64,000 bases of DNA from Erodium maritimum (Eukaryota > Streptophyta > Magnoliopsida > Geraniales > Geraniaceae). Of this stretch, positions 47,787-58,826 are shown piece by piece. Both the position numbers and the translations under genes were made by a program. Within the stretch, counting starts at the first letter, position 1; every line of letters starts with the position of its first letter. A model generated the notes under the pieces. It did no database searches. It saw only the letters and a list, made by a program, of their open reading frames with translations, and was not told the origin of the DNA. The DNA lies in assembly GCA_963921825.1 (NCBI GenBank), contig OY997590.1:58270012-58334011 (forward strand), in the 5' to 3' direction.

Positions 47787-49476
47787 TGTTAGTCTTAGTG
47801 CCCGTAGTTCAATCATAAATGTCCAAATATATATATATCATCATTAGCAATAAAATTAAAGCGGCTTTATATTACTTATGTGTTGGAGTAATATATCGAT
47901 GTGTGTTCTGATCTATGCCCACCATGCGAATAGAACCATAGATCGAGATAGATCGCACTCGATGTGTCCCTAGTTAACAAAGCTTCACTAAAAGCGACTA
48001 GTATGAAAGATGGCTCTTTATGGCTTACGTTTTGTTAGTCATTGGAATGGGATTCCGGAGTCTGATCATAGATATCATGTGGAACATGATATAGGACGAC
48101 CCGACATGAATATGTGCCATATATCAAGTCATGAACATATTCATTGTCGTAGCTTGTCATGTATCCTTAGACCAAGGAGTCTTTGTGATCGCTATGCAGT
48201 AAACAACTAAGTTTGACCTGAGCCTAACGTTGTCCGTAACAGGGCTTCCATAATGGTACGGATTGGCTTGGGGACGGACTACATGAGTGACACGAAAGAC
48301 GGCTAAGGGATTTATCCCTCATACTACGGTATGAGAAAGATATCGGTTCTTGGCCGTTTGATCGAGAGTGACTGAAAGAATAGCATGGCCATGCACATGA
48401 TATTGAGTATCATATATTCAGTCATCTCACATATCAAGGAACAGTGATTGATAATAATAAGGATGACGACTCTATGCCTTATCTCAATCAGGATATCGGA
48501 GATAAAAGGATAATGACACGGAGGACGGAAAGGTTAGAATCGACATGGTCGAATTATTATGCAGTGTCAGACAATACTAAAGTCTCGTTAGTTGTCACTG
48601 AAATAAGATCAAGTAAAATGGGATTTTACGTTGATCTATTGACATGCATAAACCTAAGGGTCACACCAGAGGGTGAAACTCATTGACACATTTATGGAGA
48701 ATGGGCAAAACGGAGTTGTCTCGGGACATGACCAAAATTGGGTTTTGGGTCATGTGCCTGTAAGTGAATAGGACTTTACGGATCGAGACAAGGTTTGGAC
48801 TCTTGGGATTGATCGCGTTTTATAATGTTTGACATTTTCGGTATGGAAGGCTTGGAGGCGATGAGTGAATCACGGGACCTCGTTGGAAATGGCCACGGGC
48901 CATGTTCCAAGAGGCCCATGAAAGGCCCATGCAACCAAGGCCCATGGAACTAATTAATCAAGGCTTGATTAATTAGTACTAAGTAAGCATGACAAGGATT
49001 AATGTGTTGGTGATTCACCACCTAACCTCATCTTATCTAGCCATACTTTGTCCTATTTACACCTTCTTTGTCACCATGCTTGTCTCATGCCTTTAGTTGG
49101 ACAAGTATGGGGCTTGTTATGTTTAAGTTATCTTTTTTCAACATAACAAAGACAAGACAAGAATAGGAAAAACAACTTCTCTCCCTCTCTCCTTACAATT
49201 TCGGGTTTGGCAAGCTCCCACCTCCATTTTTGTGTTCTTGAGTCCTCAAAGAAAAGAACTACGTGGCTTTGATTCCAATGTGGATACGTAGGCGTCTTGG
49301 AGACTCAAGCCAATCATTCGTTAACCGGTGTTCTTGTTTTGGTAAGAAATAATGCTGAATTTTTCTCTTGTGAATCCATTCTTTGTTAGTCGTTTCATGG
49401 TTTTAATCGTCTCTTGGTTTTCATTGATTTTTCGCTGCTAGTTGGTTCATATCCAACCCTACCTCGAGACCCAACA
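47787..49476 (+). mobile_element. Solo copia LTR in reverse orientation, TSD GAACA
   Basis: 1690 bp. It reads TGTTAGTCTTAG to GAGACCCAACA on the plus strand. Perfect TSD GAACA at 47782-47786 and 49477-49481. It interrupts the pol of a related copia element between KLNENTVF and VSEGGVF. No coding sequence. Confidence 0.95.
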
Positions 49477-49481
49477 GAACA

Positions 49482-50710
49482 CCGTGTTCTCATTGAGTTT
49501 GTAGAAGTAGTATCCCCTTATTTCCTTGGGATTTACCGCGAAGGTGCATTTCTTAGATCTTTGTTCGAGCTTAGTCGAAACCAAACGTTTCACATAAGCC
49601 TCGCAACCCAAGACCCTCAGGAAGGACAAAACGGGCTTCTTCCCGTGCCATTTCTCAAATGGTGTCCCTTCCACAGCCTTCGTAGGAGCCCGATTCAAAA
49701 TGAATGCGGCCGTCTCTAGAGCATAACCCCAAAAAGAGATAGGGAGATCAGTCCGACTGATCATGGATTAGACCATATCCAATAAGGTCCAATTCCTCCG
49801 TTCGGACACACCGTTCAACTGTGGTGTTCTAGGAGGAGTCAATTATGAAAGGATCTCATTCTCTATTAGATGATCTAAGAACTTTGTTGTTAAGTATTCT
49901 CCACATCGACCCGATCGAAGTGCCTTAATACTCTTTCCGATATGGTTTTTTACTTTAGTCCTGAACTCCTTGAATTTATCAAAGGCTTCAGACTTATGTC
50001 TCATCAATTAGACATAACCAAATCTACTGTAATCGCCAGTAAAAGTGATGAAGTAGCTAAAACCCCTCCTGGAAAGTGCACTCATTGGTCCACACACATC
50101 CGAGTGTATCAGCCCCAATAAGTCACCCAACCTTTCACTGTGACCGATGAAGGGCGCTCTAGTCATTTTACCCATCAAACAAGATTCACATCTATCAATC
50201 GAATGAAATTCGAATTGAATTAGAAGTCCGCACTTGTGAAGTGCTGATACGCGTTTCTCGTTTATGTGGCCTAAACGACAGTGCCATAATAGAGTCTGGT
50301 CTAAATCATCAGATTTAGACCTTTTGGTATTTATATTATATATAGAGCTTGAGGCGTTGTCATCCATATCTAATAGATACAACCCTCCGACCATCTTAGC
50401 ACTAGCATAAAATATATCACTGCATAAAATGTTGAAAATCTCATTCCCAACATCAAAATTGTGTCATTCCTTGTCCAACACAGAAGTAGATACAATATTC
50501 CTACTAAAAGTAGGTATGCAATATACATTGTTTAATACAAGTACCAGGCCACTAGGTAAAGAGAAACTAATGGATCCTACAACAGTCGCTACAACCCTGA
50601 TGTTGTTGCCCACTTTGAGGTTCACTTCATCCTCTCTTAAGCGTCTCCTACTATCCATCCACTGCACATTAGTACATATGTGTGATTCAACACCGGTATA
50701 AAATACCCAT
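49482..50710 (-). pseudogene. Copia protease and integrase remnant
   Basis: Protease region: the minus frame near 50700 reads SWVFYTGVESHIC, so the catalytic Asp is Tyr (codon at 50698-50700); SLPSGLVLVLNNVYCIPTFS follows at 50464-50667. Integrase zinc-binding and core (50008-50394): LLWHCRLGHINEKR, CESCLMGKMTRAPF, Asp in LIHSDVCGPM, TFTGDYSRFGYV. C-terminal part (49482-49764): PISFWGYALETAAFILNRAP and LRVLGCEAYVKR. Between 49765 and 50007 the frame is broken by stops. Non-functional. Confidence 0.85.
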
Positions 50711-50817
50711 GAATCTTTGGAAATAGCGAGATGCAGCTCTATAAAATAAATACCTATCGAAGGTGCGGTCCCATCGCCCTTCTTCAGATCATCTTGGAAC
50801 TTCCTACAATTCTTCTT

Positions 50818-51637
50818 CTAGTGACCAGACTGTTGACAGTAGTAGTAGACCATCTCAGTCTCCTTATCCCTCCTAGAGGACTCCTCGGTCTTAGGAGGGT
50901 TATGACCCTTTGAAAGTTTGAACTTTCCTGCTAGGTGCGTAAGGGCCTTTCCTTTGCCACCTCTAGTTCCCTTCTTCATACTGGTTTCCCTTTTGACCAT
51001 CAGAACTTCCTTGTATCCTTGATCCCTGATGTTCTTCTCAATAGTTACCAGCATGTCGTGTAACTCTGAGATGGTCTTGTCCATGTCGTGCATGTGGTAG
51101 TTCATCACGAACCTATCATATGCACAAGGAAGGGAACGTAGAACCACGTATGTTGCCATCTCCTTTTCAATTTTAAGACCCAATCGATTAAGATGTTCGA
51201 GATGTCCCTTCATCCTTAGGACATGAGGACCCACAGAGCTCCCTATTGACATTTTGCAAGAGAGAAGTTCATTGAAGACATTGTACCTTACGATATGTGC
51301 CCTCTCCTTGAACTTACCCTTTATGCCCCCTATCATTTCGTATGGGTCCTCAGAGTACTCCATGAACAGCTCTTGGAGATTCGACTTCATGTAGCCCATT
51401 ATAATACACACCACATCAATGACGTAGCTAAGGTGCTTTAGGTATGCATTCTTAACATCCCTAGCGGCGTTATTAGCTAGCTCGTCAAAGAAAGCCTGGT
51501 CTAGGACATATTCCTTGCGTTCATACTTGAGAACGATTCTCAAGTTTCTGTCCTAGTCCAGGTAATGTCCTATTCAACTTAACCTTGTCAAGCATGGTTT
51601 TGAGTGACAAACTATTGTTCGCTGAAGAACTTGCCAT
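50818..51637 (-). pseudogene. Copia gag remnant
   Basis: ATG at 51637 (MASSSANNSLSLKTML) starts gag. A frameshift or stop near 51555 separates it from a 241-codon open frame (51543-50818) with the UBN2-type gag core: LRIVLKYERKEYVLDQ, FNELLSCKMSIGSSVGPHVL and HLEHLNRLGLKIE. The zinc knuckle at the end reads YYYCQQSGH, with the first Cys replaced by Tyr. Confidence 0.85.
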
Positions 51638-52264
51638 TCTGATCTATACGACAAAATAATTTTTATCAGTAAACTGAATAAATTAATTTGAAGATCCGAG
51701 GTCGAACACCAACCATTTGATTCAAAATCAAAGAACCAAGAACCTTGATTCACTCGACTGAGCTGAATGAAGGCTCACCACTCAATCGAGCTGTGTAGGT
51801 CGGACCACGTCTGATCACATCCCATGTGACTCTTGGGTAGGGTATGTACACGGATTACCCTATCTGATACCCTAGCTCAACCCTGACTGAGAATCGTATC
51901 CGAGTCCACAATTTCTCGACTATGACCCGACACTATACAAGTGCTCTGTTAAGGCGCACGACACCCACATATGTTGTCCAAACTTATAACCCCGCCTTCC
52001 CATGGATGATCCATGAAGGCGCATGACACCCATAGGACGAGGAGGTATTAAGTTTCCGAATCAAATGATAAGGTTAATTACTTTGATAAAGTATTAAGTT
52101 CAAATTATGCAAGCATTAACTGAACAACAAATTGCATATAGTAAAAACATAACCCATTGGATTAATTTCTCATATTGCTTTCCCTAGCCCTAGATCAATG
52201 GAAATTTAGTTCATAAAGATGGTGGAAGAACACAAAGAGCAAAAAGAACAAGAGATAAAAATTA

Positions 52265-53911
52265 GGGAAAATTTCATTTTACCACCCTGGCAAACATTTA
52301 ATTTCAGTTTGATACCCTGGCATAAATTTTTATCAGTTTCATACCCAAACCAAACTTTTAATTTCACTTTCATACCCAGCCGGGTAAAATGTCCAAAATA
52401 CCCCTAACTATTACTCAAATTTTCATCTCAAGCCATTGACTCAGAATTTGAAAAGAAGTGAAATGACAATAATACCCTTCATTGTTTAGGTTGTTAAAAT
52501 GAAAATTTCTTTCAAAATTTTTAAATTTTACAAAATAACTTTTTATTTTTATTAATTCAGTTTTTGTTTATGAAAAATATTTTTTCTTTTTAAAAATTCA
52601 GTTTTTATCTAAAAATTCATATAAAAATCAATTTTTAAAAAATATACTTATAAATCATATTTTTTTATATATACTTTTTTTATTTTCTATTTTTATATAT
52701 ATATTTTTTTTACTTTTTTCTGTTTAATTCATACTTTATTTTTTTTCTTCAATCTTCAACCTTTTTTTTCTGTGTTCTTTCTCCTCCCAAACTTTTTTTT
52801 CAAAACCACACGTCTAAACCAAACCTTTTCACTTTCCCCTTTCTATCAGCCTTCGTGTTCTTCATCTCTGCATCTCCTATATTTTCCAAGCTCCATCTCT
52901 ATCCATACCCACACATCTATCCATATCCACACATCAGAATCAAACAATAGTAAAGGTAGCATCAAAAGTCTGATTTTAGATCTGTAAAAATTGTTGTTCA
53001 AATTGTTCATAGCATTCAAATTCAGAGTTGAGAAGATACATTTCAGATCTGTAAAACAAAAAAACCTAAATCCCCAGTCGACGGCCAATGACGAAACTCT
53101 GCTGTACAACAGCGATTTTCAATCGACGGCGCCGATGTAAACCTCGGGAAGCTGTAGAGCCTTCTGGAGAGGAACGAGAAGAACACGAAGGACTCCGAGA
53201 ATGGTACTCCGGGAAGGACTCGCGGCTGAAGATCCTCCTAGAGATGCTCTCACCGCCGCTGTCCAAGACTCGTGCCATGACCCTGTGTGTTCTCCTGCGA
53301 GAACGGGTGGCTCTGACATGGGCGAAGGCGGCGCCGTGAAGATGGTCCGGTTGAGGCGGCGCTGGGAAAGAAGAAAGTGATGAAGATGAGAGTATATTGC
53401 AGATGAACGAGAGAGAGAGGATATGGTTTTATTCTATTAGGTTTTATGTTTTAGTTTTTAACTTTAATATAATTTTTAATTTGTTAATTGTTTTATTTTG
53501 TTATACTTAATTATTGTTTAATAATAATTATATATTTTATTTATTTTCTTAAATTATTTATTTTTATATTAATTTTTAAATAAAAGCTGAATTTAAAAAA
53601 AATCATAAATAAAAACTGAATTAATAAAAATAAAAATTTATTTTGTAAAATTTAAAATTTTTGAAAGAAATTTTCATTTTAACACCCTAACAATGAAGGG
53701 TATTATTGTCATTTCACTTATTTTCAAATTCTGAACCAATGGCATGAGTTTGAAAATTTGAGTAATAGTTAGGGGTATTATGGACATTTTACCCGGCTGG
53801 GTATGAAAGTGAAATTAAAAGTTTGGTTAGGGTATGAAAATGATAAAAATTTATGTCAGGGTATTAAAGTGAAATTAAATGTTTGACAGGGTGTTAAAAT
53901 GAAATTTTCCC
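52265..53911. mobile_element. Non-autonomous MULE with possible captured gene, TSD TAAAAATTA
   Basis: 1647 bp with TIRs of over 300 bp starting GGGAAAATTTCATTTTA. Perfect 9-bp TSD TAAAAATTA at 52256-52264 and 53912-53920. TIRs contain repeated GGGTA(T)...AAATTAAA.GTTTG motifs. The centre (53080-53400) is GC-rich and open in several frames (RRRRCKPREAVEPSGEEREE on plus), unlike the AT-rich arms, which suggests captured host coding sequence (Pack-MULE). I do not recognise the source. Related to the element at 31186 (shared AAAATACCCCT.ACTA..ACTCAAATTTTCA). Confidence 0.93.
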
Positions 53912-53920
53912 TAAAAATTA

Positions 53921-56817
53921 ATTTTAAAGTTAAAGTTGATAAAAAATATTGATATAACGATGAAATCTCATAGTATTACTTCGATCCTAGCTCTCATACA
54001 CTTCTCTCTCCCTAAATATTAAGCCTTAGGTCTCACCCAATCTGATTTTTTCTCTCAAACTCGTATCACTCTCAAAATACCCTTAACTCTTCTATTTAAA
54101 CCCTTCAAAACCAAAATACGAAATCCGATTAGGCGTCAGGCCTAGAGCGAGGCACGTAACAGGCTGGATATTGGGCTGGAAAGGGGCACGAAGAGTGCTA
54201 GTTTTCGGGTCAAAACAGTGAGCCCAAACTTCCTTCGCCTTGAATGACTTCCGGAGCAGACTTGATTTCAGGCTGAAAAGTGGCCTTGCCCATTCTTTTG
54301 TCCGAGCAAGAATGTGGCCATATCCGTTATTTTTCCGGTCCAGAGAGTGTCAACGGTCTGTTACTGGTTCCATGACGACTTTAGTGCATATGTCTCTTAT
54401 TTCCCTTCGAATTGATATCTTATAGGCTAAAATCGGAGCTCGGGTGAGAATTGTGCCATTCACTAGAACATTCAAACTCTCATATTACTGAAGCAGATAT
54501 TTTGCTCCACTTAGCTACAAAACTTCTCATTTTACTCCGAATTCTTGAATACCTCTGAGGAGAGACCAATTACAACAAGAAAAGAAAAATTCATTACAAC
54601 AAACCATCCTGATATTGAAAAGATAAAAAATGTGGGCTAAGACATCCAAAAAGAGATGCATTTTATGTCTACATCATACAACATTTTGTTTTCAAATCAG
54701 AAATTTGGGAACTAGACAGTATTTGAGAGAAAAAAAGATGGAGATGCAGAGCGGATGGAGTGATAAAACAATACAATAGGTGTTGGTATTTAAAGTTTGA
54801 AGAAGTTATTTTTTAATAAATTTTCGAATTTTGTTTTAAAATTAAATTACATTAGAAAATGATTGACGAGAATAAAAAATGGTTGAGAGAGTCGTTGGTT
54901 GGGCTAAAGGATATTTTTTTCATCTACCTACAAATGCCGCCACACCATTTGTGTGCTATGGTTTGGGATCCCGAACTCATCAATTCTCTCATACAAGTCG
55001 AGCCGGACAATTCCGACTCCCACAATCCGTGATAGGATTCTGAGTTATCCGATCCTGCATTCTGAAACACTCAGCTCTCGAGTTCTGAAATTTGTAATAT
55101 GATTCAGATTCGTTCAAAACACACGTCATATGTGCTCTTGGTGGGAAGGTAAATTTTTGGGGTTAAATACCTTTTGGTACCTTTTTGTTCGGTCCACGGA
55201 GCTTAAGGTCACACATGCTTGAAAATGACCAATTTGGTACCATTTTGCTTGGTGCACGAACCATTTCACGATTTGGAGTTAAAAAAACTACAGGAATATT
55301 TCATTCTATTAGTCATGTGACAACATGTGATAGTTAGCGGAGAGTGAAGTGATGATTTTGCCATTTTCTCATTGGGACCTATGAATATTGTAAGGTTAAT
55401 TATTTTTATTCCTTTATTCAATAATAAATAAATTAAATTATAAAATAATTAATAATTAATAATTATTTTTACAATTTACAAATAATAAATAAGAAACACA
55501 AAAAATAATCTAACCCAACATATCCTTCTCGTGTTTTTATGGTTTTAGTTCCAGATTCTTCTCAACCCAACATATTCATCTTCACCTTAAAGAAAAACCA
55601 ACCTCATTGAGATACACGGCGAGAACAAACAACCTCATCACCACAGTCCACCAGAGCTTTATGGTCTTTCTCACCTCGCGTCTCCGTTACCTCTTATCTT
55701 TGTCGTCTCAGATTTGCAGAATGAGGAAGAACGGCAAGCAAGACCGAGCTCTAACCCTTCGCGTGCTCGTCTTCAGGGTCCATGGCATAATATGAGTTCG
55801 TTGTCCAAGGCGGGCGGCAAGAATGAAATCGAGAACAAGAGTTCTATGCTCAAGCGAACCCATTTCCAGATCTCCTCCCTCATCGAAAAACAAGACCTAC
55901 AAGACGCGACGTCGACAGAGAATGGAAACTGTGGTATAGGGTTCAAATAGCAATGGAGGTTTAGGGTTCTTCAACTTGGTAAGCAGATTCAGCTTGATTT
56001 GCTCTTCAACATGAATTTTAAAAAATTAATGATTATTATTATGAATTAACTGAAATATTAATGAATTATTGATGAAGAGGGGTGAAATAGTATTTCAATT
56101 AAAAAAGCTTTTCGGGGATGAAGTCCTTTTTGACCTAGCTGCCGCAGATCTCTCTCCACGAGGTCTGCTGCCATTCGCAAAAAGTCTCTCCTCTCTGCCG
56201 CAAGAGTTCTCCACCTCTTGCTGTCATTCCACTCACCTTCATCCCTCATCCTCACCTCAGGAATTCCATGGCGTCATCCACATTGCATCCAAAAAATTAG
56301 AACACTGTTAACACTACGTTAAGGGGTTAGAATGATAAGTTATGGAGGCAGGTGTGCGGTTCTCGAGAATCAATACCAAGTCATACTGCACCAGATCCAC
56401 CCCCACCACTAGTGTCGTCGTCACCACCTCTAACAATACTTCAACTCCCCCCTTCAACAGTATGGCCACTATCACCACATCTCCTAGATTTTCGAAATCA
56501 GTATCACTACTAAGATCATCACCCCTCCCAACCAACTTTAAAAGGACTGACCTCGACTGATGGACCACCACTATCTCTTGGAGGACGAGACGGGCTCCGA
56601 CAATGAGCTTGACCTGATCCAGCTTCATTGGGACCTCTTCACGAGGTTCCCTCAATCCCCTCGCCCGTACTTTTAGGAGTTGGACAAGTGGCCGACCTTA
56701 CGGGCATGGTCGACCATGAGGGAAGATTGGATCTCTACTAGACTAGCGACATCGACACACGAGACAAGGAAGGCGCCGGGGATCAGGAATCGATGTTCGA
56801 AGTCCCCGCCCCTCCCC
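53921..56817. other. Intergenic region, unassigned
   Basis: No recognisable gene. A possible single MULE-like end, GGGGTTAAATACCTTTTGGTACC, is at 55159-55181; no matching partner was found. Sequences at 55600-55950 and 56340-56560 are open in short frames with serine- and threonine-rich composition, but I cannot assign a product. The stretch 54060-54430 has a gene-flank look without a clear coding frame. Confidence 0.4.
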
Positions 56818-56822
56818 CAACC

Positions 56823-58821
56823 TGATGGATTCTAGGGTGCCAAAAACACAGCGGAATTAATAAAATCCCTAGAAAATCCTCAGGATCCATGTAATTCAGA
56901 ATAAACCGACATACAAAAATTAAACGAAATTACCTCTTGTATTTTCGAGCCTGGTTCGAGACAGGGACCAAGAGTACTTTGATTGCTTGACGATTTCGAG
57001 ACGTCTTCAAAGGAATCCGTCCTCTTCAGGTATCCACACCAACAAGCTTTCCCAAAACTCTTGTGTGCTAGCACCAAAAATCAGAACTCACTTTCTCTTG
57101 TTTCCTTTCTTTTCTTCTCTGTTTTTTTTTTCACTCAACTCTCTCAAAACGTGACCACTATATATGATTTCGAAAATACAAAATGGGTACGAAATCAGAT
57201 ACGTGGAGAAGTTTTAGGAGTAGTGGAATTCAAAATAACCACTTGAATTTTAAAATTCAAAAGTTATTAATTGAATTTAAAAACAATAATAAATAGGGGT
57301 TACTCCATGTCCTAACGCCCAACTTTCAGAAATTGTTAAATCCAAACCCTGTACAATTGAAATTGCCATGTAGTAATGGTCAATTAACTGAAATTGCCAA
57401 TTGTTTCTAATTTTAAACGGATGTTAACTTGGACAAGTGAAAAGTCGAGTTTACCCTCAAATATGTTCTTCATACGGATGTTAAGTTGGCCTAACTTCAT
57501 CTCTTTGTGACCTAATCTCTTCATCTCAGCTCTTCGAACTTCATATCTTTGTGTCCAAGGTTCGAATTTCATCTCTTCGTGACCTCAGCTCGCGCAAGCT
57601 CCATTATAAAATGAGTCACGTGGGCAGCACGTGATTCACTATTCACGGAAAAAGTCAATTTAAACAGTACTTTTTGATTTTTAATAATTCAGTTTTGAAA
57701 TTCGTTACTATTTGACAATTTTCCAAAGCTTGGGTACGGATTTGACAATTAAGTGTAGTACGAGGTTAGGACATGGAGTAAACCCTAATAAATAAATATA
57801 ATATGTGTATGTTTTATTCCAAAATTTAAAATGAAATAAAATACTTATATATATACACATTTATTTCATTATGTCTTCTTCATATAATTACCTAATATAA
57901 TTTCATTATATTAGTAATTAGAAAACGAGTAATGAATAAATTTATATTATATCAAATATAATACAATTATATTTTATAGTCCAACTCGATTTTGGGCTTG
58001 TTGTTGTGTGTGACCCTGTAGGCTCATATAACGTTGGCAGTGAGCCCGAAATCCTCGTTTCGTCCAAAGTTGTATGAAGATCGTCAATCCGATTTAACCT
58101 TTTACCGTTAATATCTTAATCCCTTTGTCATCGATATCTCGATCGAATATAAGGCATAAGATCGTCATCCTTATTTTATTCGATCGTTAGTTTCTTGATC
58201 TTAAGTAGACTGCGAGTGATAACTCATTATCGATTCGCATGGTCATGCATTTCTGCAGTCTCACTTATCAAGGGGCCCAAACGATATCTCTCATATTTAC
58301 ATGAGTGACAAATCCCTTATCAATCACTCACATTCCTCACATAGACAATTATATTCAACAACAATCTTTATTGTTTCCCGGTTAAAGACAACGTTGAGCT
58401 GCGTCAAAACACACAACTACCTATGTAGAAATCCATGATGACTATAAGGTCAAAGGTAAAAGGACTTAAGTCATATTACGGTACTGAGAAATACTCATGA
58501 CAGTTCCTATGTAGTATTCTCATAGTGGGTTATCCAATATCATTTCCCTAAATGACATCTATGATTTGACTTCATATCCAATATGAATGATCAGTAAAAC
58601 ATGATCATCAACCAACATCATACTAGTCTTAGTATATCGGTAAGACCAGGGATCATTGGAATAATACTCTTTTTCTCCTATGAGTTTTACTATCAAGTCA
58701 CATACTTGATGATCTTATAAAGAGTCGATTATTCACGCACTTAATGATAATAAAAGTGCCAATGTTTTAATAAATAATAATGTCATACATGAAAAGATTG
58801 GCCTAGGTCACAAAACTAACA
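56823..58821 (-). mobile_element. 2-kb solo copia LTR, TSD CAACC
   Basis: Plus-strand ends are TGATGGATTCTAGGG and CACAAAACTAACA; perfect 5-bp TSD CAACC at 56818-56822 and 58822-58826. The right half matches the 1.69-kb LTR family at a distance (ATATC.CGAT.GA.ATAAGGCATA, ATCAAG.GGCC.A, TGAG.GA.AAATCCCTTA blocks), so it is a related copia family in the same orientation. It contains a MULE at 57296-57785. The TG to TGA start and CTAACA end fit an LTR. Confidence 0.85.
57296..57785. mobile_element. Small MULE nested in the solo LTR, TSD TAATAAATA
   Basis: 490 bp with TIRs GGGGTTACTCCATGTCCTAA (left) and GGGTTTACTCCATGTCCTAA (right, reverse complement). Perfect 9-bp TSD TAATAAATA at 57287-57295 and 57786-57794. 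No coding sequence. It inserted after the LTR did. Confidence 0.92.
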
Positions 58822-58826
58822 CAACC

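Larger units (their letters stand above)
44658..52255 (-). mobile_element. 5'-truncated Ty1/copia element with a nested same-family LTR
   Basis: Minus-strand element. The 3' LTR is 44658-45931, preceded in the minus sense by a purine tract (GGGAAAGTGGGAGATT). The interior runs leftward-coding from gag at about 51637 to RNase H at 45978. From 51640 to 52255 there is leader-like sequence but no primer-binding site or 5' LTR before the MULE at 52265, and none to its right, so the 5' end is missing. A solo LTR of the same family sits inside at 47787-49476 in the opposite orientation. Many stops make it non-functional. Confidence 0.85.

Noticed and set aside
51640-54000. Search for the 5' LTR and primer-binding site of the second copia element
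   Set aside because: No initiator-tRNA complement and no LTR copy was found on either side of the MULE; GATACC-like words there lack the full motif.
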